Of a stretch of DNA of 64,000 bases, positions 1 through 10,985 are shown in pieces. The translations under genes and the position numbers were made by a program. The stretch comes from Ochotona curzoniae (Eukaryota > Chordata > Mammalia > Lagomorpha > Ochotonidae). Below the pieces are notes generated by a model. That model did no database searches, had not been told where the DNA came from, and saw only the letters and a program-made list of their open reading frames with translations. The DNA lies in contig NW_024467119.1 in assembly GCF_017591425.1 (NCBI RefSeq), forward strand, positions 25,765,001 to 25,829,000, given 5' to 3'. The stretch's first letter is position 1, and each line of letters begins with the position of its first letter.

Positions 1-1860
1 ATACATGCCTGTGGATATGTTTCTCTGGTCTGGCCTTGGGTTGATACCTATCATGATTCTTGCATTCACTTGCAGGGTCTGTGCCCTGACAGAGAAGTTT
101 CCCAGGCTCCTCCATCAGAACCTCTCCCAATGTCAGATCTCACATACACAGGTGGGTCCTTGGACCAGCCCTACTCAGTCCACCTTCTGACCTAGCAGTA
201 ACAATGGCTTTTCCTCACTGGCCCTCAATCCATTCTGGTTATTATTGTTGGGTACAGCCCAGTCCAGCCTGATCCAAACCCAGACACAGCTCACGTCTGA
301 CTTGTAGGGGCCAAAACCTAGCCTAGTCCATCTTATGCCTACCCTGGTCCTCACAAGCACCAGTGGGTGCTGGGGTCTAGCCCAGTGTGGGGCACTCAGC
401 CCCAGTCCACACTTGTGCGAAGGTACACTGTAGCCATGTCCAGATCAGAACACAGCTCCCATCCCAGCCCATGCTTACCAGTGTGAACCACAACCCAGCC
501 AGGGCATCCCCTTAGCTCTCCAACCAGGTCTGTTCCTAGCTCTAGATCTTGCACATGGCAGTGGTTGCTCTGACCCAGCTTGGCCTAGTCCCTCATCTGT
601 TATGACCTTTGCCTTTGGATGCTGTAGCCTGGCCTGACCCAGTCTACCCCAAGTCCCACTACTTGCTGGTAGGTGCTGAAATCTGGCCCTGCTCCCATCC
701 CAGGCTCATGCAATCTGGGAGGTGTGACAGCCTAGCTGAGCTTGACCTGTGCTCCAGCCTGGTTTCTGCTCTTGCTGGCGAAGTAAGTTTGGCTAGGCCC
801 TGCCTGGTCAGCCCCCTCTAAAACTACCCCACACATTAGCCAGCAGGTGGAGTTACCCTGCCCAGGCTGCCCAACACCCAGGCCTGGAACATGTGATCGC
901 CAGCAGGAGCTATGACCCCAACAGGGGAGTTTCCCAGGTTCCCCCATTGGCCCACTCTCCCCCCCAGATCTCACATGCTCCAGCAGGTGTTAGGCCCTTG
1001 CCCGGCATAGCCTGCCACTCCATCTTGTCTTTTGTATGAGCTGGAGGACATTGCGGTCCAGCCTGCTTCACACCCTATTTTAGGATGCACGTGTGGGTGC
1101 AGCAGCTTGGATCTGTCCAGCCTGTTTTCAGTCCCAGCACCTGTGAGTGTTGATGGGTTCCATGGTTTCTCCTAGCTCACACCATCCCCACCCCAACTCT
1201 TAAGCTAACCAGTGGGACTTGTATTTCCATAGGGTTGTGCCCACCTATTGCCCTGCAGAATCTACCTCCAGACCTGATTCTTTTGTGTGCTGGTTAGTGT
1301 CATGACCCTGCCTAATGTGTCCCATCCTCTGTTCTGACACTCAGTCAGGTACTGGGATCTAGTTCTACCAGACAGGTCCCCAGCCATAGCTTTTGTGTGG
1401 GCTGGCGTGTGATGCTCAGAAATGTTCTATGCTAACATCCCATCTCAGGATTCCCATGTAGGCTGGTGAGTCAGTTTGACCCACACAGATCATAAGGACT
1501 CTCCTCTCTAGACCCCCAGGTCTCAGTCCCCATGCTTGCCTGCAAGTTCAGTGACCCCATCGCTAGGAATCACACAGGATTCATTCCTCGCCTACATGCA
1601 TTTGGCCTTATCCTTGGATGTACCTAGGCAACAATTACATATCCCAAAAACCATAGAGCTTGCTCCTGGGTGGCCAGTAGATAGGGCCTGGTGCCACTTG
1701 GCATACTGGCCGCCCAAAGCCCAGGACTTGCTCACCACATGGCAGCAGTGGCCATGGCCAGAGTCCCAAGCATTGAGTCCAACCTGGCTCAGGTACCCCC
1801 AGCAGCTGCCACACTGCTGAGGGCTCTCTCCATCCAAGCCCCACAGCCGAATCCTTTCTT
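1..1860 (-). mobile_element. Unnamed long repeat, copy a (partial, cut by window edge)
   Basis: The stretch is homologous, in the same orientation, to about 40180-41880 of copy f. Both carry the same succession of phrases, for example the one around CCCAGACACAGC (285 here; about 40466 there), then CAGTCCACACTTGTGC, then the paragraph on CACCAGTGG-type units. The body is a loose tandem array in which units recur every 65-90 bp around a core like CCAGTGGGTGCTGTAGCC. No long open frame and no known protein motif is visible. The 3'-ward part lies outside the window on the left. A SINE abuts or interrupts it at about 1862. The minus strand is assigned because the A-tailed end of the family lies to the left in the collinear copy f. 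Confidence 0.75.
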
Positions 1861-1861
1861 T

Positions 1862-2186
1862 CTTCTTTTTCAAAATTTATTTATTTTTATTGGAAAGTCA
1901 GATCTACAGAGAGGAGGAGAGACAGAGCTCTTCTATCTGCTGATTTACTCCTTAAATGACCCCAATGGCTGGAGCTGAGCCAATCTTAGTGGAGCTTGGA
2001 GCTTCCGTGTTTCCCATGTGGGTGCAGGGTCCCAACGCTTTGAGCTTTTCTTCACTGCTTTTCTAGGACAAAGGCAGAAAGCTGGAAGTGAAGTGGGGCT
2101 AGAAGGACAGGAACTGATATTCATATGGGATTCTGGTGCATGCAAGCCGAGGACTTTAGCTACTAGGCTACTGCATCATGTCCTTT
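1862..2186 (-). mobile_element. C-type SINE, young type
   Basis: Reverse complement of the lagomorph tRNA-derived SINE. The T-rich tail is at the left, then GGAAAGTCAGATCTACAGAG, the central CCCATGTGGGTGCAGGGTCC, and a degraded head ending near ACTAGGCTACTGCATCAT. It abuts the end of long-repeat copy a. Confidence 0.85.
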
Positions 2187-2189
2187 ATA

Positions 2190-2487
2190 TTTTTTAAAAA
2201 AATTCATTTATTCTTATTTGAAATACAGGAATCTTTCGTCTTCTGGTTCACTTCCTAAATGGTCACAATGGCCAGAGTTGGGCTGTTCCAAAGCCCGGAG
2301 GTAGGAGCTTCTTGTGGGTCTCCCACTTGGAGTTGAGGCCAAAGACTTGGGCCTGTCTCTGTTACTTTCCTAACATATTAGCAGGAGCTGGATTGGAAGT
2401 AGCGTTGTTAAGACTTGAACCGGCACCAGTATGAGATGTCTGCGCTTTAGGTGAAAGCTTAGCCTACTGTACCACGGCATTGACCCC
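2190..2487 (-). mobile_element. C-type SINE, older copy
   Basis: Second SINE in the same orientation directly behind the previous one. Diverged body; the B-box region is readable in reverse as TTGAACCGGCACC at about 2415-2430. Confidence 0.8.
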
Positions 2488-2879
2488 TCGTGTGTGTTTC
2501 TTGTTTCACTGTCTTCACACCACAAGTACTATTGAACTCAACTCTATTATAGGAACCTTGCCACCTCCAGAATTTTTAAATCTCCCCAGCATCCACAAAG
2601 ACTGATTCTTCTTGGTCTCCTCCCCACACCAACAACGTAAGGAAAAGCATGCTAGAGGCAGAGCATTAGCTTTCATGGAAGCTTCCAGAGGCTTCAGAAA
2701 GCTTTAAACATGGCACAAATGTGACCAATGTCCGCCAAGGGAAGTAAAAACTGACAGCTAAGTAGGGAAATGCCATAGTTGAAGGCTCCTAAGGAAAACT
2801 AATAACTGACTCTATCTTGAAGGTGCAAATAATTGCTGAGCGTGATAATCTGTTGCTCACATCACAGGAAAATGTAATC

Positions 2880-2919
2880 TTTAAGAAGCTGGGCTGGGGG
2901 AAGAGAGAGAAAGGGGAAA

Positions 2920-2950
<31 letters not shown>

Positions 2951-3180
2951 TCTTCCACCCACTGGCTCATGCTGCAAAAGGCTTCAATAGTTGGCCTGGG
3001 GTGGTGCAGTCAGAAGCCAGGCTCTCCGCCCTGGGCTCCCGTTTGCATGGCTGAGGCTCAAGTAATGCAGCCATTGTTTTTGCTTTCCTGGGCAGGAAGC
3101 AGAGCAGCCAGGACCCTGCACTCCCATAGGGAATGTAGGCATCCCAAGCGGCAGGCTAACCCCCTGTGTTGCTACATCCT
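2880..3180 (-). mobile_element. C-type SINE, old copy with expanded GA tract
   Basis: Diverged SINE in reverse orientation. The AGAGAG region has expanded to a GA microsatellite at about 2921-2945, followed by CTCTTCCACCCACTGGCTCA and the usual central block (GGGCTCCCGTTTGCATGG). Confidence 0.7.
2919..2945. repeat. (GA)n microsatellite
   Basis: Uninterrupted GA dinucleotides grown from the polypurine segment of the SINE. Confidence 0.9.
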
Positions 3181-3230
3181 CCTCCTCTGTATTTTTGATA
3201 TTTTGTAAGTCTTTGAAGTTAATAAATTTA

Positions 3231-3926
3231 ATAAATTTACATCCTATTCTGTAACCACAATTAAGTAGCTTGTTCTTTGCCTAGTGATTTAAATTAAGTG
3301 ACTAAAAAAGGTAATATTAACATTATGGCCATATGTTTATGGTTAGGGACATAGACAAGTTCACTTTCTTTAATCTACACAAAAAGCTTCTGTAGGCTTT
3401 ACTAATTGTTGGACACTTTTCAAATCATGCTGTAATTATTAACTAGTAGGATCTTCATAGCCACCTATGAGGAAATGTTGTATTTTATGTGTAGTTAAGT
3501 GTCCCTAAGCAACTTGAATAACTGCTCATAAAACAGAATTGATAAGAAGTAACAGTAAATGCTGAGGTCAGGCCAATCTTTATCTTCTCTGACTCACACT
3601 GTCCCCTCAGCACTAGTTTCACATCTGTGGAGCTGTCTTCCCTGGCTCTCCTGGCTCTCCTGCTCCCTTTGGGAACATCTGTGGTTGGGACCAGCTGTGC
3701 TTCCATCCACCTGAAGCTGTTCTTTATTTCTCTCCGGGGTTTTCTAGATTCCAAGCCATCTTCTTTGAAGGTTTATTCTCTCATTTTGGCTGGATCCTAT
3801 TTGAATGTGCCTTCCTAAGAGACATATGGGACAATTTTTTGCATCCTTCTGACGTCTAAAATTACTTTCACTCTTGCCTTTCACTTTCATAGCTTGATAC
3901 TGAACTGCATGCTTAAAAAGAAATTT
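3231..3926. other. Single-copy AT-rich DNA, nothing recognised
   Basis: No repeat signature, long open frame or RNA gene seen. Short overlapping open frames on both strands (about 3485-3818) have no recognisable protein content. Confidence 0.5.
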
Positions 3927-4205
3927 TTGGGAGCAGGCATTTAGTGGTTAAGATATCCTCATTCCATACTGAAATACTTGGGTTTGAGTTCTGGCTCTAG
4001 CTCCTGATGCCAGCTTCTTACCCATGCAGATCCTGGAAGACAGTTGTAGTGGCTTGAGTTGTTGGGTTCTTGCCTCCCATGTGGAAGACCAGATCCTGGT
4101 TTGTGTATGGACTATATGCAGTCATTCCTAATATTCTGGAATGAGCCAGTTGGTGGAATCCCTGTCTTTGTTACTCTGCCCCTTAAATAAATAAATCTAC
4201 ATCAA
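3927..4205 (+). mobile_element. C-type SINE, old (CSINE2-like)
   Basis: Plus-strand copy starting GGGAGCAGGCATTTAGTGG, with a decayed B-box (GGGTTTGAGTTCTGGCTC) and ending in AAATAAATAAATC. The ending is of the older rabbit-like type. Confidence 0.8.
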
Positions 4206-4250
4206 AATTTCCCTATAGGAGGGGTGAAACAGAAGAGAGACTCAATCCTA

Positions 4251-4621
4251 AAGAAATCAAGAAAGTAGGGCCCGGCAGCATGGCCTAGTGGCTAAAGTCC
4301 TCGCCTTGAACGCGCCAGGATCCCATATGGGCGCCGGTTGTAATCACTGCAGCTCCACTTCCCATCCAGCTCCCTGCTTGTGGCCTGAGAAAGCAGTCGA
4401 GGACGGCCCAATGCTTTGGGACCCTGCACCCGCATGGGAGACCTGGAGGAGGGTTCTGGCTCCTGGATCCTGGCTCTGGATTGGCACAGCACCAGCCGTT
4501 GTGCTCACTTGGGGAGTGAATCATCAGATGGAAGATCTTCCTCTCTATCTCTCCTCTTCTCTGTATATCTGACTTTGTAATAAAAATAAATAAATCTTAA
4601 AAAAAAGAAATCAAGAAAGTA
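4251..4621 (+). mobile_element. Young C-type SINE with perfect 17-bp target-site duplication
   Basis: Full-length insertion at 4268-4604. The head is GGGCCCGGCAGCATGG, with an A-box-like TGGCCTAGTGG and a B-box-like GGTTGTAATCA. The tail is AATAAAAATAAATAAATC plus an A run. The identical 17-mer AAGAAATCAAGAAAGTA flanks both sides (4251-4267 and 4605-4621), the mark of L1-driven target-primed insertion. The unmutated duplication suggests a recent event. Confidence 0.95.
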
Positions 4622-4783
4622 AAGGATGAGGAATGAAATAGAATAGGAGATAAAAAGCAGGAAACAGCAAGATGACAGATTTCCAACCAACTAGTACTTA
4701 CGTTAAATAAATCAGTTAACACATTAAAATGATCATATCAAATTTTAAAATTAGATATAGCTCTAGGTCTTATTAAGATTTGC

Positions 4784-5112
4784 TGGGGGCCTTGTGCAGT
4801 AGTTTACTGGCTCAAGTCATTGCCTTGCACATGCCAAGATCCCATGTGGTCATTGGTTCGTGTCCTGGTTGCTCCACTTCTCATCCAGCTCCGTGCTTGT
4901 AGTCTAGGAGAGCAATGGAGGACGGCGCAAAGCCTTGGGACTCTACACCACGTCACACAAAAGAAGCTCCTGGCTTCTGGCTTTGGATCAGTTCAGCTCA
5001 GGCCATTGTAGCCACTTGGGAAATGAACCAGCAGATGGAAGATCTTCTGTCTTTCCTCCTCTCTGTAACTCTGACTTTCCAATAAAATAAATGAATATTT
5101 TTTAAAAAAGAC
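4784..5112 (+). mobile_element. C-type SINE
   Basis: Plus-strand copy from GGGGGCCTTGTGCAGTAG to an A-rich end after CCAATAAAATAAATG. The central block is intermediate in divergence. Confidence 0.85.
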
Positions 5113-6134
5113 TTGTTGGAGTATAATACACAAACTCTTTATAAGGCAAAGACGGGATAAAGTTTTCCCAGGCATCTAGCCAAAAGTAAGGTGATTATGA
5201 TTAAGTAAACATTTAGATAAAAAATATAGTGCAGTGGACGTGAATGAACCTCAGCTCTCTGTATCAGCATGAGTAAGTTCAACAAAATAATGAGTGGGAA
5301 AAAGCAAATCATGAATAGAGGTAGCTTGATTATAAAAATTTTATATCATGAGTACATATATAATAATACATTTAAAAATAAAATTATATTGGCCAGTAAT
5401 ACCTGCACACATGGTGACACAGTAAAGAAAATAAAGGAAAAGGGCAGGCAGGACTGAAGAGGAGCTACTTCCAGGGAGGGGATGAGTTTGGGGCTGGACT
5501 TTTAGCTGTGTCACAGGTGCAAATGACGTTGTTCTCTTGTGGGCGTCTGTTTTAGTCTCACTTGAAGGTCTTGCTTATATGTTATTTGGAATTGTCCATA
5601 GATTTCTCTTTGAACACATTGCTTGATGGTCTCCCACCATCTGATGTGGCCGGTGGAAGTCAATCAAATTTTCATTCCTTTGGGAAGCTTTAAGGATTTC
5701 CTTTTTTTCCCATACGTTTGTTCCTGAAGTTTCACAATGATTTATCAGTGAAGAGTTTTCAAAAAGTTCACAGGAATGCATGCTCATTACATGGATCTTC
5801 ACTTCTGCAATTACTGAAGGAAATTAACCGCCTTTGTTTCCTTGTGGCTTTCACTTAGGGAAAAATTTATGTGAGTAATTTTGGGTCATGACTTTTTAGC
5901 TTTTATCGCTTCTAGGCTAACGTGTTCCATTACTGGAGCGGGAGTGCTCTACCTTGCCCTTGATGCATTGCCTTAAGGCTCTAGTGTTTGGGGTTGGTAT
6001 CTTATTACAGCGCAACCAGACCTATATTTACCAAGTAAAATGCGGAATATGCCCTGAAAACTCTGCAAATAATATCTGTTTATGTAATTATGGTTTGAAC
6101 TTTCCATCGGTTATTCACTTAGTGTGGCATCATG
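5113..6134. other. Single-copy AT-rich DNA, nothing recognised
   Basis: No known repeat or gene seen on either strand. Frames here are short and interrupted. Confidence 0.5.
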
Positions 6135-6235
6135 TAAGTGTATTTATTTAGATTTATTCTCTATTTCATTAGACAGACAATTGAGAGAGAGGGGGAGAGA
6201 AAGAAAGAGAGGAAGAGAGTGAGAGAGAGAATCAG
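6135..6235 (-). repeat. SINE 3' remnant with GA-rich tract
   Basis: TATTTATTTAGATTTATT followed by a polypurine GAGAGAGGGGGAGAG tract resembles the reversed tail of an old C SINE with an expanded purine segment. The rest of the element is not recognisable. Confidence 0.5.
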
Positions 6236-6600
6236 GTTGTAATCTTAGGAACTCTTGAATGATGAGATTATGAGTGACATAGCTTTCACGGAATGCTTTT
6301 TTCCCCATTGTTACAGCAGTTTTGATCCTAGCCTAACAGAGTAAGCATGTGGGGCAAAGAATGAGCAAATAAACAGTAATGTTAAAAATCCTATCTAAGA
6401 AGGGACTTCAGACTGGATATGGTTAGTTTTCTATTTTTCCCTTATAAATAATCCCCGATCCTTTAACACTTTCACATAGTACTTTTGCTCTCCACTTCTT
6501 AATGTATGATCTATTCTTTATCCTCTTTATCTTTTAAACCTTCAATAAATCAACTTTTATTGAATACACATAATATACTATGAGGAAGAACTAAATGTTC
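6236..6600. other. Single-copy AT-rich DNA, nothing recognised
   Basis: No recognisable element or coding signal. Confidence 0.5.
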
Positions 6601-7262
6601 TTTTTTTTTTTTAAGATTTATTTATTTTTCTTGGAAAGGCAGATTTAGAGAAAGGAGATACAGAGAGAAAGATCTTCCATCTGCTTGTTCACTCCCCAAG
6701 TAGCTGCAATGTTTGGAGCTGGGCTCATCCAAAGCCAGAAGCCAGGTGGTTCTTCCAGGTCTCCTATGCAAGTGCAGGGTCATCAGGCTTTGGGCCATCC
6801 TCTGCTGCTGTCTCAGGCCACAGGTGGGGAGCTGGACAGTAAGTGGAGCAGTTGGGATACAAAACAGTGTCCATCAAACGGAGACTCTAAGGTGGACTAT
6901 GTCAATCAGTGGGTTCTGCAGCAACTTCATTGTGCTTGGAACAGCGAGATTGGCAGCAGTTCATAAGTGTTACTCTATCTAAACCACTTGAGCAAGACCC
7001 TCGGAGCATGCCCCACATCAGGGACCTGGGATGGGTGGGAGACTGGGTGGAGCTTCTCCTTTTATCTCCCTCTTTACCCCAGATACAGGAAAAAAAAATG
7101 TAGAAATAATAGTCTTACCCACTTTCCTGTAAGCCTTGAATCTTTTTGCCCTAATTAACTATGTAAAGATTGTCAAAAATAAAGAAAAACAAAACAAAAC
7201 AGTGCCCATATATGGGATCCTAGCACATGCAAAGCGAGGCTTTCAGCCACTAGGCTACTACA
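6601..7262 (-). mobile_element. C-type SINE split by a later retroposon insertion
   Basis: The reversed SINE runs from the T-rich tail at 6601 to 6874. It is interrupted, then resumes at 7195 with AGTGCCCATATATGGGATCC and the head ending ACTAGGCTACTACAC at about 7262. The interrupting piece is long-repeat copy b. The join sequence CAAAACAGTG(T/C)CCAT is present on both sides, so the SINE was there first. Confidence 0.9.
6860..7209 (+). mobile_element. Unnamed long repeat, copy b (5'-truncated) with 15-bp target-site duplication
   Basis: Inserted piece at about 6875-7194. It matches the 3' end of copies d and f: ACTCTAAGGTGGACTATGTC, then a GATACAGGAA phrase, then ATTAACTATGTAAAGATTGT, and an A-rich tail. 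The duplication is 6860-6874 and 7195-7209, identical at 14 of 15 positions. Five-prime truncation, an A-rich tail and a duplication of this size are standard for L1-mediated retrotransposition. This copy gives the clearest evidence for how the family moves. Confidence 0.88.
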
Positions 7263-8017
7263 CAGGAAAGAATTCAGATGTGAGCCAGGGAGGGATGTAA
7301 AATAGCAAGGTTTAACCGAGTAGAGCATCCAACAGATGGATACCTGTCTGGGTGGACTTGGAGAGAGAGAGTGCCCAGTGACTGAGTCTGGGCAAAGCCA
7401 GGTGCCATGGTTCATTCGTGGGGAGCAATCTGGCAGGCCAGGCAGGTGTCTTGGGAAAGAGCCAAGAGCTGTGTTTGTCCTGGGGCCTGGAAGGGGATAG
7501 GGCTCAGCATCTGCCACCATTTCTCCTGCTTTCCACCCGGGGCTCCAGGAACCGGACTGCCTGAGCGTGGTTCTAGCAAAATGACTCCTAAGGTTTTATT
7601 CCTCAGGTTATCAAGATGGACTGGGCTGACCAGGCAGAGTTGCTTCCCAGGGGAAGGCCTTCTTTGGGGCAGGATGGGAGGGTGCGTCCTGCATGTTAGC
7701 AGGCTGGGCAACCCACCGGGTGCTAAGCAGAAATTTTCCTGGGGGAACGTTCCTTGGCAGGAAAGGCTGGGGCCACCTGTAGCGTCATTGGAGTCTGGGC
7801 AGGACTTTGTACTGTAGAACACCAGGCTGTGTCCTTGGTGAACTTCCCATAAGCCCCTTCACACACCCAAGCTAATCCCAACCTCCTAACTATGTCTTTT
7901 TTGTCACATAATTTACAGAGGGGTAAAACCCTCTGTATTACTTGTTGGTGGTTTCTGGGAAACCTACAGATGCAAGTTGGTTCCTAGTTTGATATAGAGA
8001 TGAAAATACATTCTTCT
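7263..8017. other. Single-copy, GC-richer block, unassigned
   Basis: Open frames of 136 codons run on both strands across 7407-7822. They mirror each other and contain no domain I recognise, so I do not call a gene. No repeat signature is seen either. The block could be an unrecognised old LTR or plain single-copy sequence. Confidence 0.4.
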
Positions 8018-8342
8018 TTATTTTTTTCTTTTCTTAAAGATTTATTTTTATCAGCAAGGCAGAGTTGCAGAGAGGAGGGACAGAAACTTCCATCCACTGG
8101 TTCACTCCCCAAATGGCTGAAACAGCTGGAGCAGAGTTGATCTGAAGCCAGGAGCAAGGAGCCTCCATTGGTTCTCCCCCATGTAGAAGCAGAAACCAAA
8201 GGACTTGAACCATCATCCACTGCCTTCTCAGGCCATACACAGGAAGCTGAATAGAAGTGGAGCAGCCAGGACATAAGCTGGCACCCACATGGGATGCCAA
8301 TGTTGGAGGCAGAGGCTTAGCTTGCTATGCTATGGCCCCACT
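8018..8342 (-). mobile_element. C-type SINE
   Basis: Reverse copy: T-rich start, AGATTTATTTTTATC, AAACTTCCATCCACTGGTTC, then GGCACCCACATGGGATGCC near the head. Confidence 0.85.
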
Positions 8343-9293
8343 CCCTGAGAATGCATTCTTGTTTCACAGTGGGATTTCAAAAGCTACAGACTGGTAGCAG
8401 GCTTAGGTTAATGAAACACTCAAATTATGCGACTGCAACAGCTTCAAGGAGGATGAATGCTGGAAATAAAGATCCCATTCTGTTCACCCTTCTGTTTGAT
8501 TAAAGGGAATTGATACTTGAGTTGTTGAAAAACTGTTAAGAGCACCATTTGCATCTGGGGTGAGTAAATGCTTGCCTGTGGTCTGTGGCTGACAGCACAT
8601 GCTCACAGGAAGGCACATGGACCAACTGCAAAAGACCCTATAGTTAGCATACATTAGAGCCCACATTTTAGCATTTATGCGTTCTGTACCCTAAAACCTT
8701 TCTGGTTCCTGCTATCTGGAACTACAGGGAGCAGATCAAACCCCGAAAATGCGCAAGTAGGAGACCAGCGAATGCCCCAGCACACGGTAGGAAGGTCACA
8801 GCGGCTCTCTCCTTCCTTTCCCCTGCAGAGGCTGTGGCCCTGGCCCGCACAACCTTGGCTGTCTCCATGGAGCGAGAGGCCGATTGAAGATGCCGTTTGG
8901 TTGGATGTGAAAGGGAAGCAAGGCAGACAGTCTGAGTTACACGTCAGGGCTTGCTATGATGGGCTGCATTAGAGAGCTGATTGAAGGTGGAAGAATAGAC
9001 GTGCTCTCCAGCAACAGACCTCTGTAATGTATGCCAAGGAATGTGCCACAGACATCATCTTATATGACTTCCTTATGACACTTGAGAACACAGATGCCAC
9101 CAACTGTCTAGTGACTTCTTAGAGCGTCATCAAGTGAGGAATTTACCACACTGTTTATAGAAGCAGAGTTCAGCTGAGCACCCTCCCTTTAAACCATTTT
9201 AGAGTCATGAAGTGTCACCCCACTCCTTATGTACATTGTTACATATATGACTGTCAGGGCATTTCAGAAGTTCATGGAGAAATGGAATGGAAG
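8343..9293. other. Single-copy DNA, nothing recognised
   Basis: No repeat family or coding exon recognised on either strand. Confidence 0.5.
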
Positions 9294-9602
9294 GGGCCCA
9301 GCGCAATAGCCTAGTAGCTAAACCCTCACCTTACATCTGCCAGGATCCCATATGGGGAGCCAGTTTGTGTCCCGGCTGCTACACTCCCCTTCCAGCTCCC
9401 TGCTTCTGGCCTGGAAAAGCAATAAAGCCTTGGGACCCTGCATCCACATGGGAGATCTAGAAGAAGCTCCTGCCTCCAGGCTTCAGATGGGCTCATCTGT
9501 GGTCATTGCAGCCACTTGGAGAGTAAGCCAGTGAATAGAAGATTTTTCTTTCCTTCTCTCTGTAAGTCTGATTTTGCAATAAAAAGACATCTTAAAAAAT
9601 AT
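9294..9602 (+). mobile_element. C-type SINE
   Basis: Plus copy from GGGGCCCAGCGCAATAGCC to GCAATAAAAAGACATCTT plus an A run. The region after CTGGCCTGGAAAAGCAAT has a short internal deletion relative to other copies. Confidence 0.85.
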
Positions 9603-9664
9603 GGAATAAAAAGACAAGTTTCTTTTGGTGTAAAACAATGCATAGTTTTGCATTGTTCATGAAA

Positions 9665-9707
9665 CTTTTTAAATACTCATTTATATGAAAGACAAAGAGA
9701 CAGAAAG

Positions 9708-9761
<54 letters not shown>

Positions 9762-10022
9762 TATCTTCTATTGCTGATTTACTCCCCAAGTGGCCACAAC
9801 AGCTGGGGTCGGGCCAGGACACAGCCAAGAGCCAGGAGCCAGGAGTTTCATCTGTGTCCCCCATGTGCATGCAGAGGCCCAAGCACTTGGACCATCCTCT
9901 GTGTTTCCCAGGCCATTACTAGGGAGCTGGGTCAGAAATGGAGCACATAGCAGTTGAACAGGTTCCACATGGAATACTGCAGAGGGTAGCCTAACTTGCT
10001 GCAACAAAGCACTAGCCTCTTT
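9665..10022 (-). mobile_element. C-type SINE with long GA tract
   Basis: Reverse old-type copy. The tail TTTAAATACTCATTTATATG is followed by a GA array at about 9715-9754, then TGATTTACTCCCCAAGTGGC and the remaining body. Confidence 0.8.
9715..9754. repeat. (GA)n microsatellite
   Basis: About 20 GA units with one AAAG break at the right end, inside a SINE. Confidence 0.9.
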
Positions 10023-10281
10023 ATGAACTTTTAAAGGCCGTTGGATACTACACTTGGCATACAAGAGTCTTCAAAAAGTTCCTAGGAAATAGAAAATTAT
10101 GAATGAATTTCAATTCTTTTGGTTATTGCACTTGCACCAAAACAAAGTTTTCACCCACTGTTTCCACAAACTCACTGGTATGCACTCAGTTACGACCACT
10201 TGACATATAGTTTTAGTGGGTCTGTGGGCCAATCTTGAAGTTGAGAATCCTGTGTGTTATGTACATAAGAGTAAGAAACTT

Positions 10282-10612
10282 TGGGGCCCAGCATGGTAGC
10301 CTAGTGGCTGAAGCCCTAGTCTTGCCTGCACCAGGACTCCATATGGGAGCCGGTTCTAGTCCTGGCAGCTCCGCATCCCATCCAGCTCCCTGCTTTGTGG
10401 GGTGGGAAAACAATTGAGGATGGCCCAGAGCTTTAGGACTCTGCACCCACATGAGAAACCTGGAAAAGAATCTGGGCATCTAGTCTTGGATCGGCTCAGC
10501 ACCAGCTGTTGTGGCCACTTGGAGAGTCAATTAGTGGACAGAAGGTCTTACTTTCTGTCTCTCCTCCTCTCTGTGTATCTGAGTTTCCAATTAAAAAAAA
10601 ATAATAATCTTG
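10282..10612 (+). mobile_element. C-type SINE, young type
   Basis: Head GGGGCCCAGCATGGTAGCC, B-box-like GGTTCTAGTCC, tail with CCAATTAAAAAAAAATAATAATC. Confidence 0.88.
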
Positions 10613-10754
10613 AAAAACAAGAGTTAGGACTTTTATTAAGAGAAGCAGGGGATTCTGTGAGACCATGTGATTGACTGAGCAAGCCCAGGAGAAATGAAAC
10701 CAGACTAATTAACCCTGGCCTTGACCTGGGAAAAGAGATGAATCACCTTCTAAG

Positions 10755-10985
10755 AACAAACAATAATAAAAGTTATTTATTGGAAATTTATGACTTGCCA
10801 GGCCCTGTGTATTATCTCACATAACTCTGACTCCTGCACCACTGCAGGGAGGATCATTTCCTTGTTATCAGCCAGAGCTACAGCTTAACAAGGCTGATAA
10901 ATTGCTCTCTGTCACATGGCAGCAGGGCTTTCCAGCCCACAGTGAAAGCTAAAATAGTTCTCTCTGTGTTCTGTGAGGTGTGAAA
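10755..10985 (-). repeat. MIR-family core-SINE remnant
   Basis: Reads like the reverse complement of a mammalian MIR: TTATTTATTGG, then CCAGGCCCTGTG, TTATCTCACATAACTC, GGGAGGATCATTTCC, and CTGTCACATGGCAGCAGGG at the end corresponding to the tRNA-like side. Ancient and diverged; the call rests on pattern recognition. Confidence 0.6.

Noticed and set aside
7407..7822. Open frames of 136 codons on both strands
   Set aside because: They are near mirror images over the same GC-richer bases, have no domain, and no splice or start context supports them.
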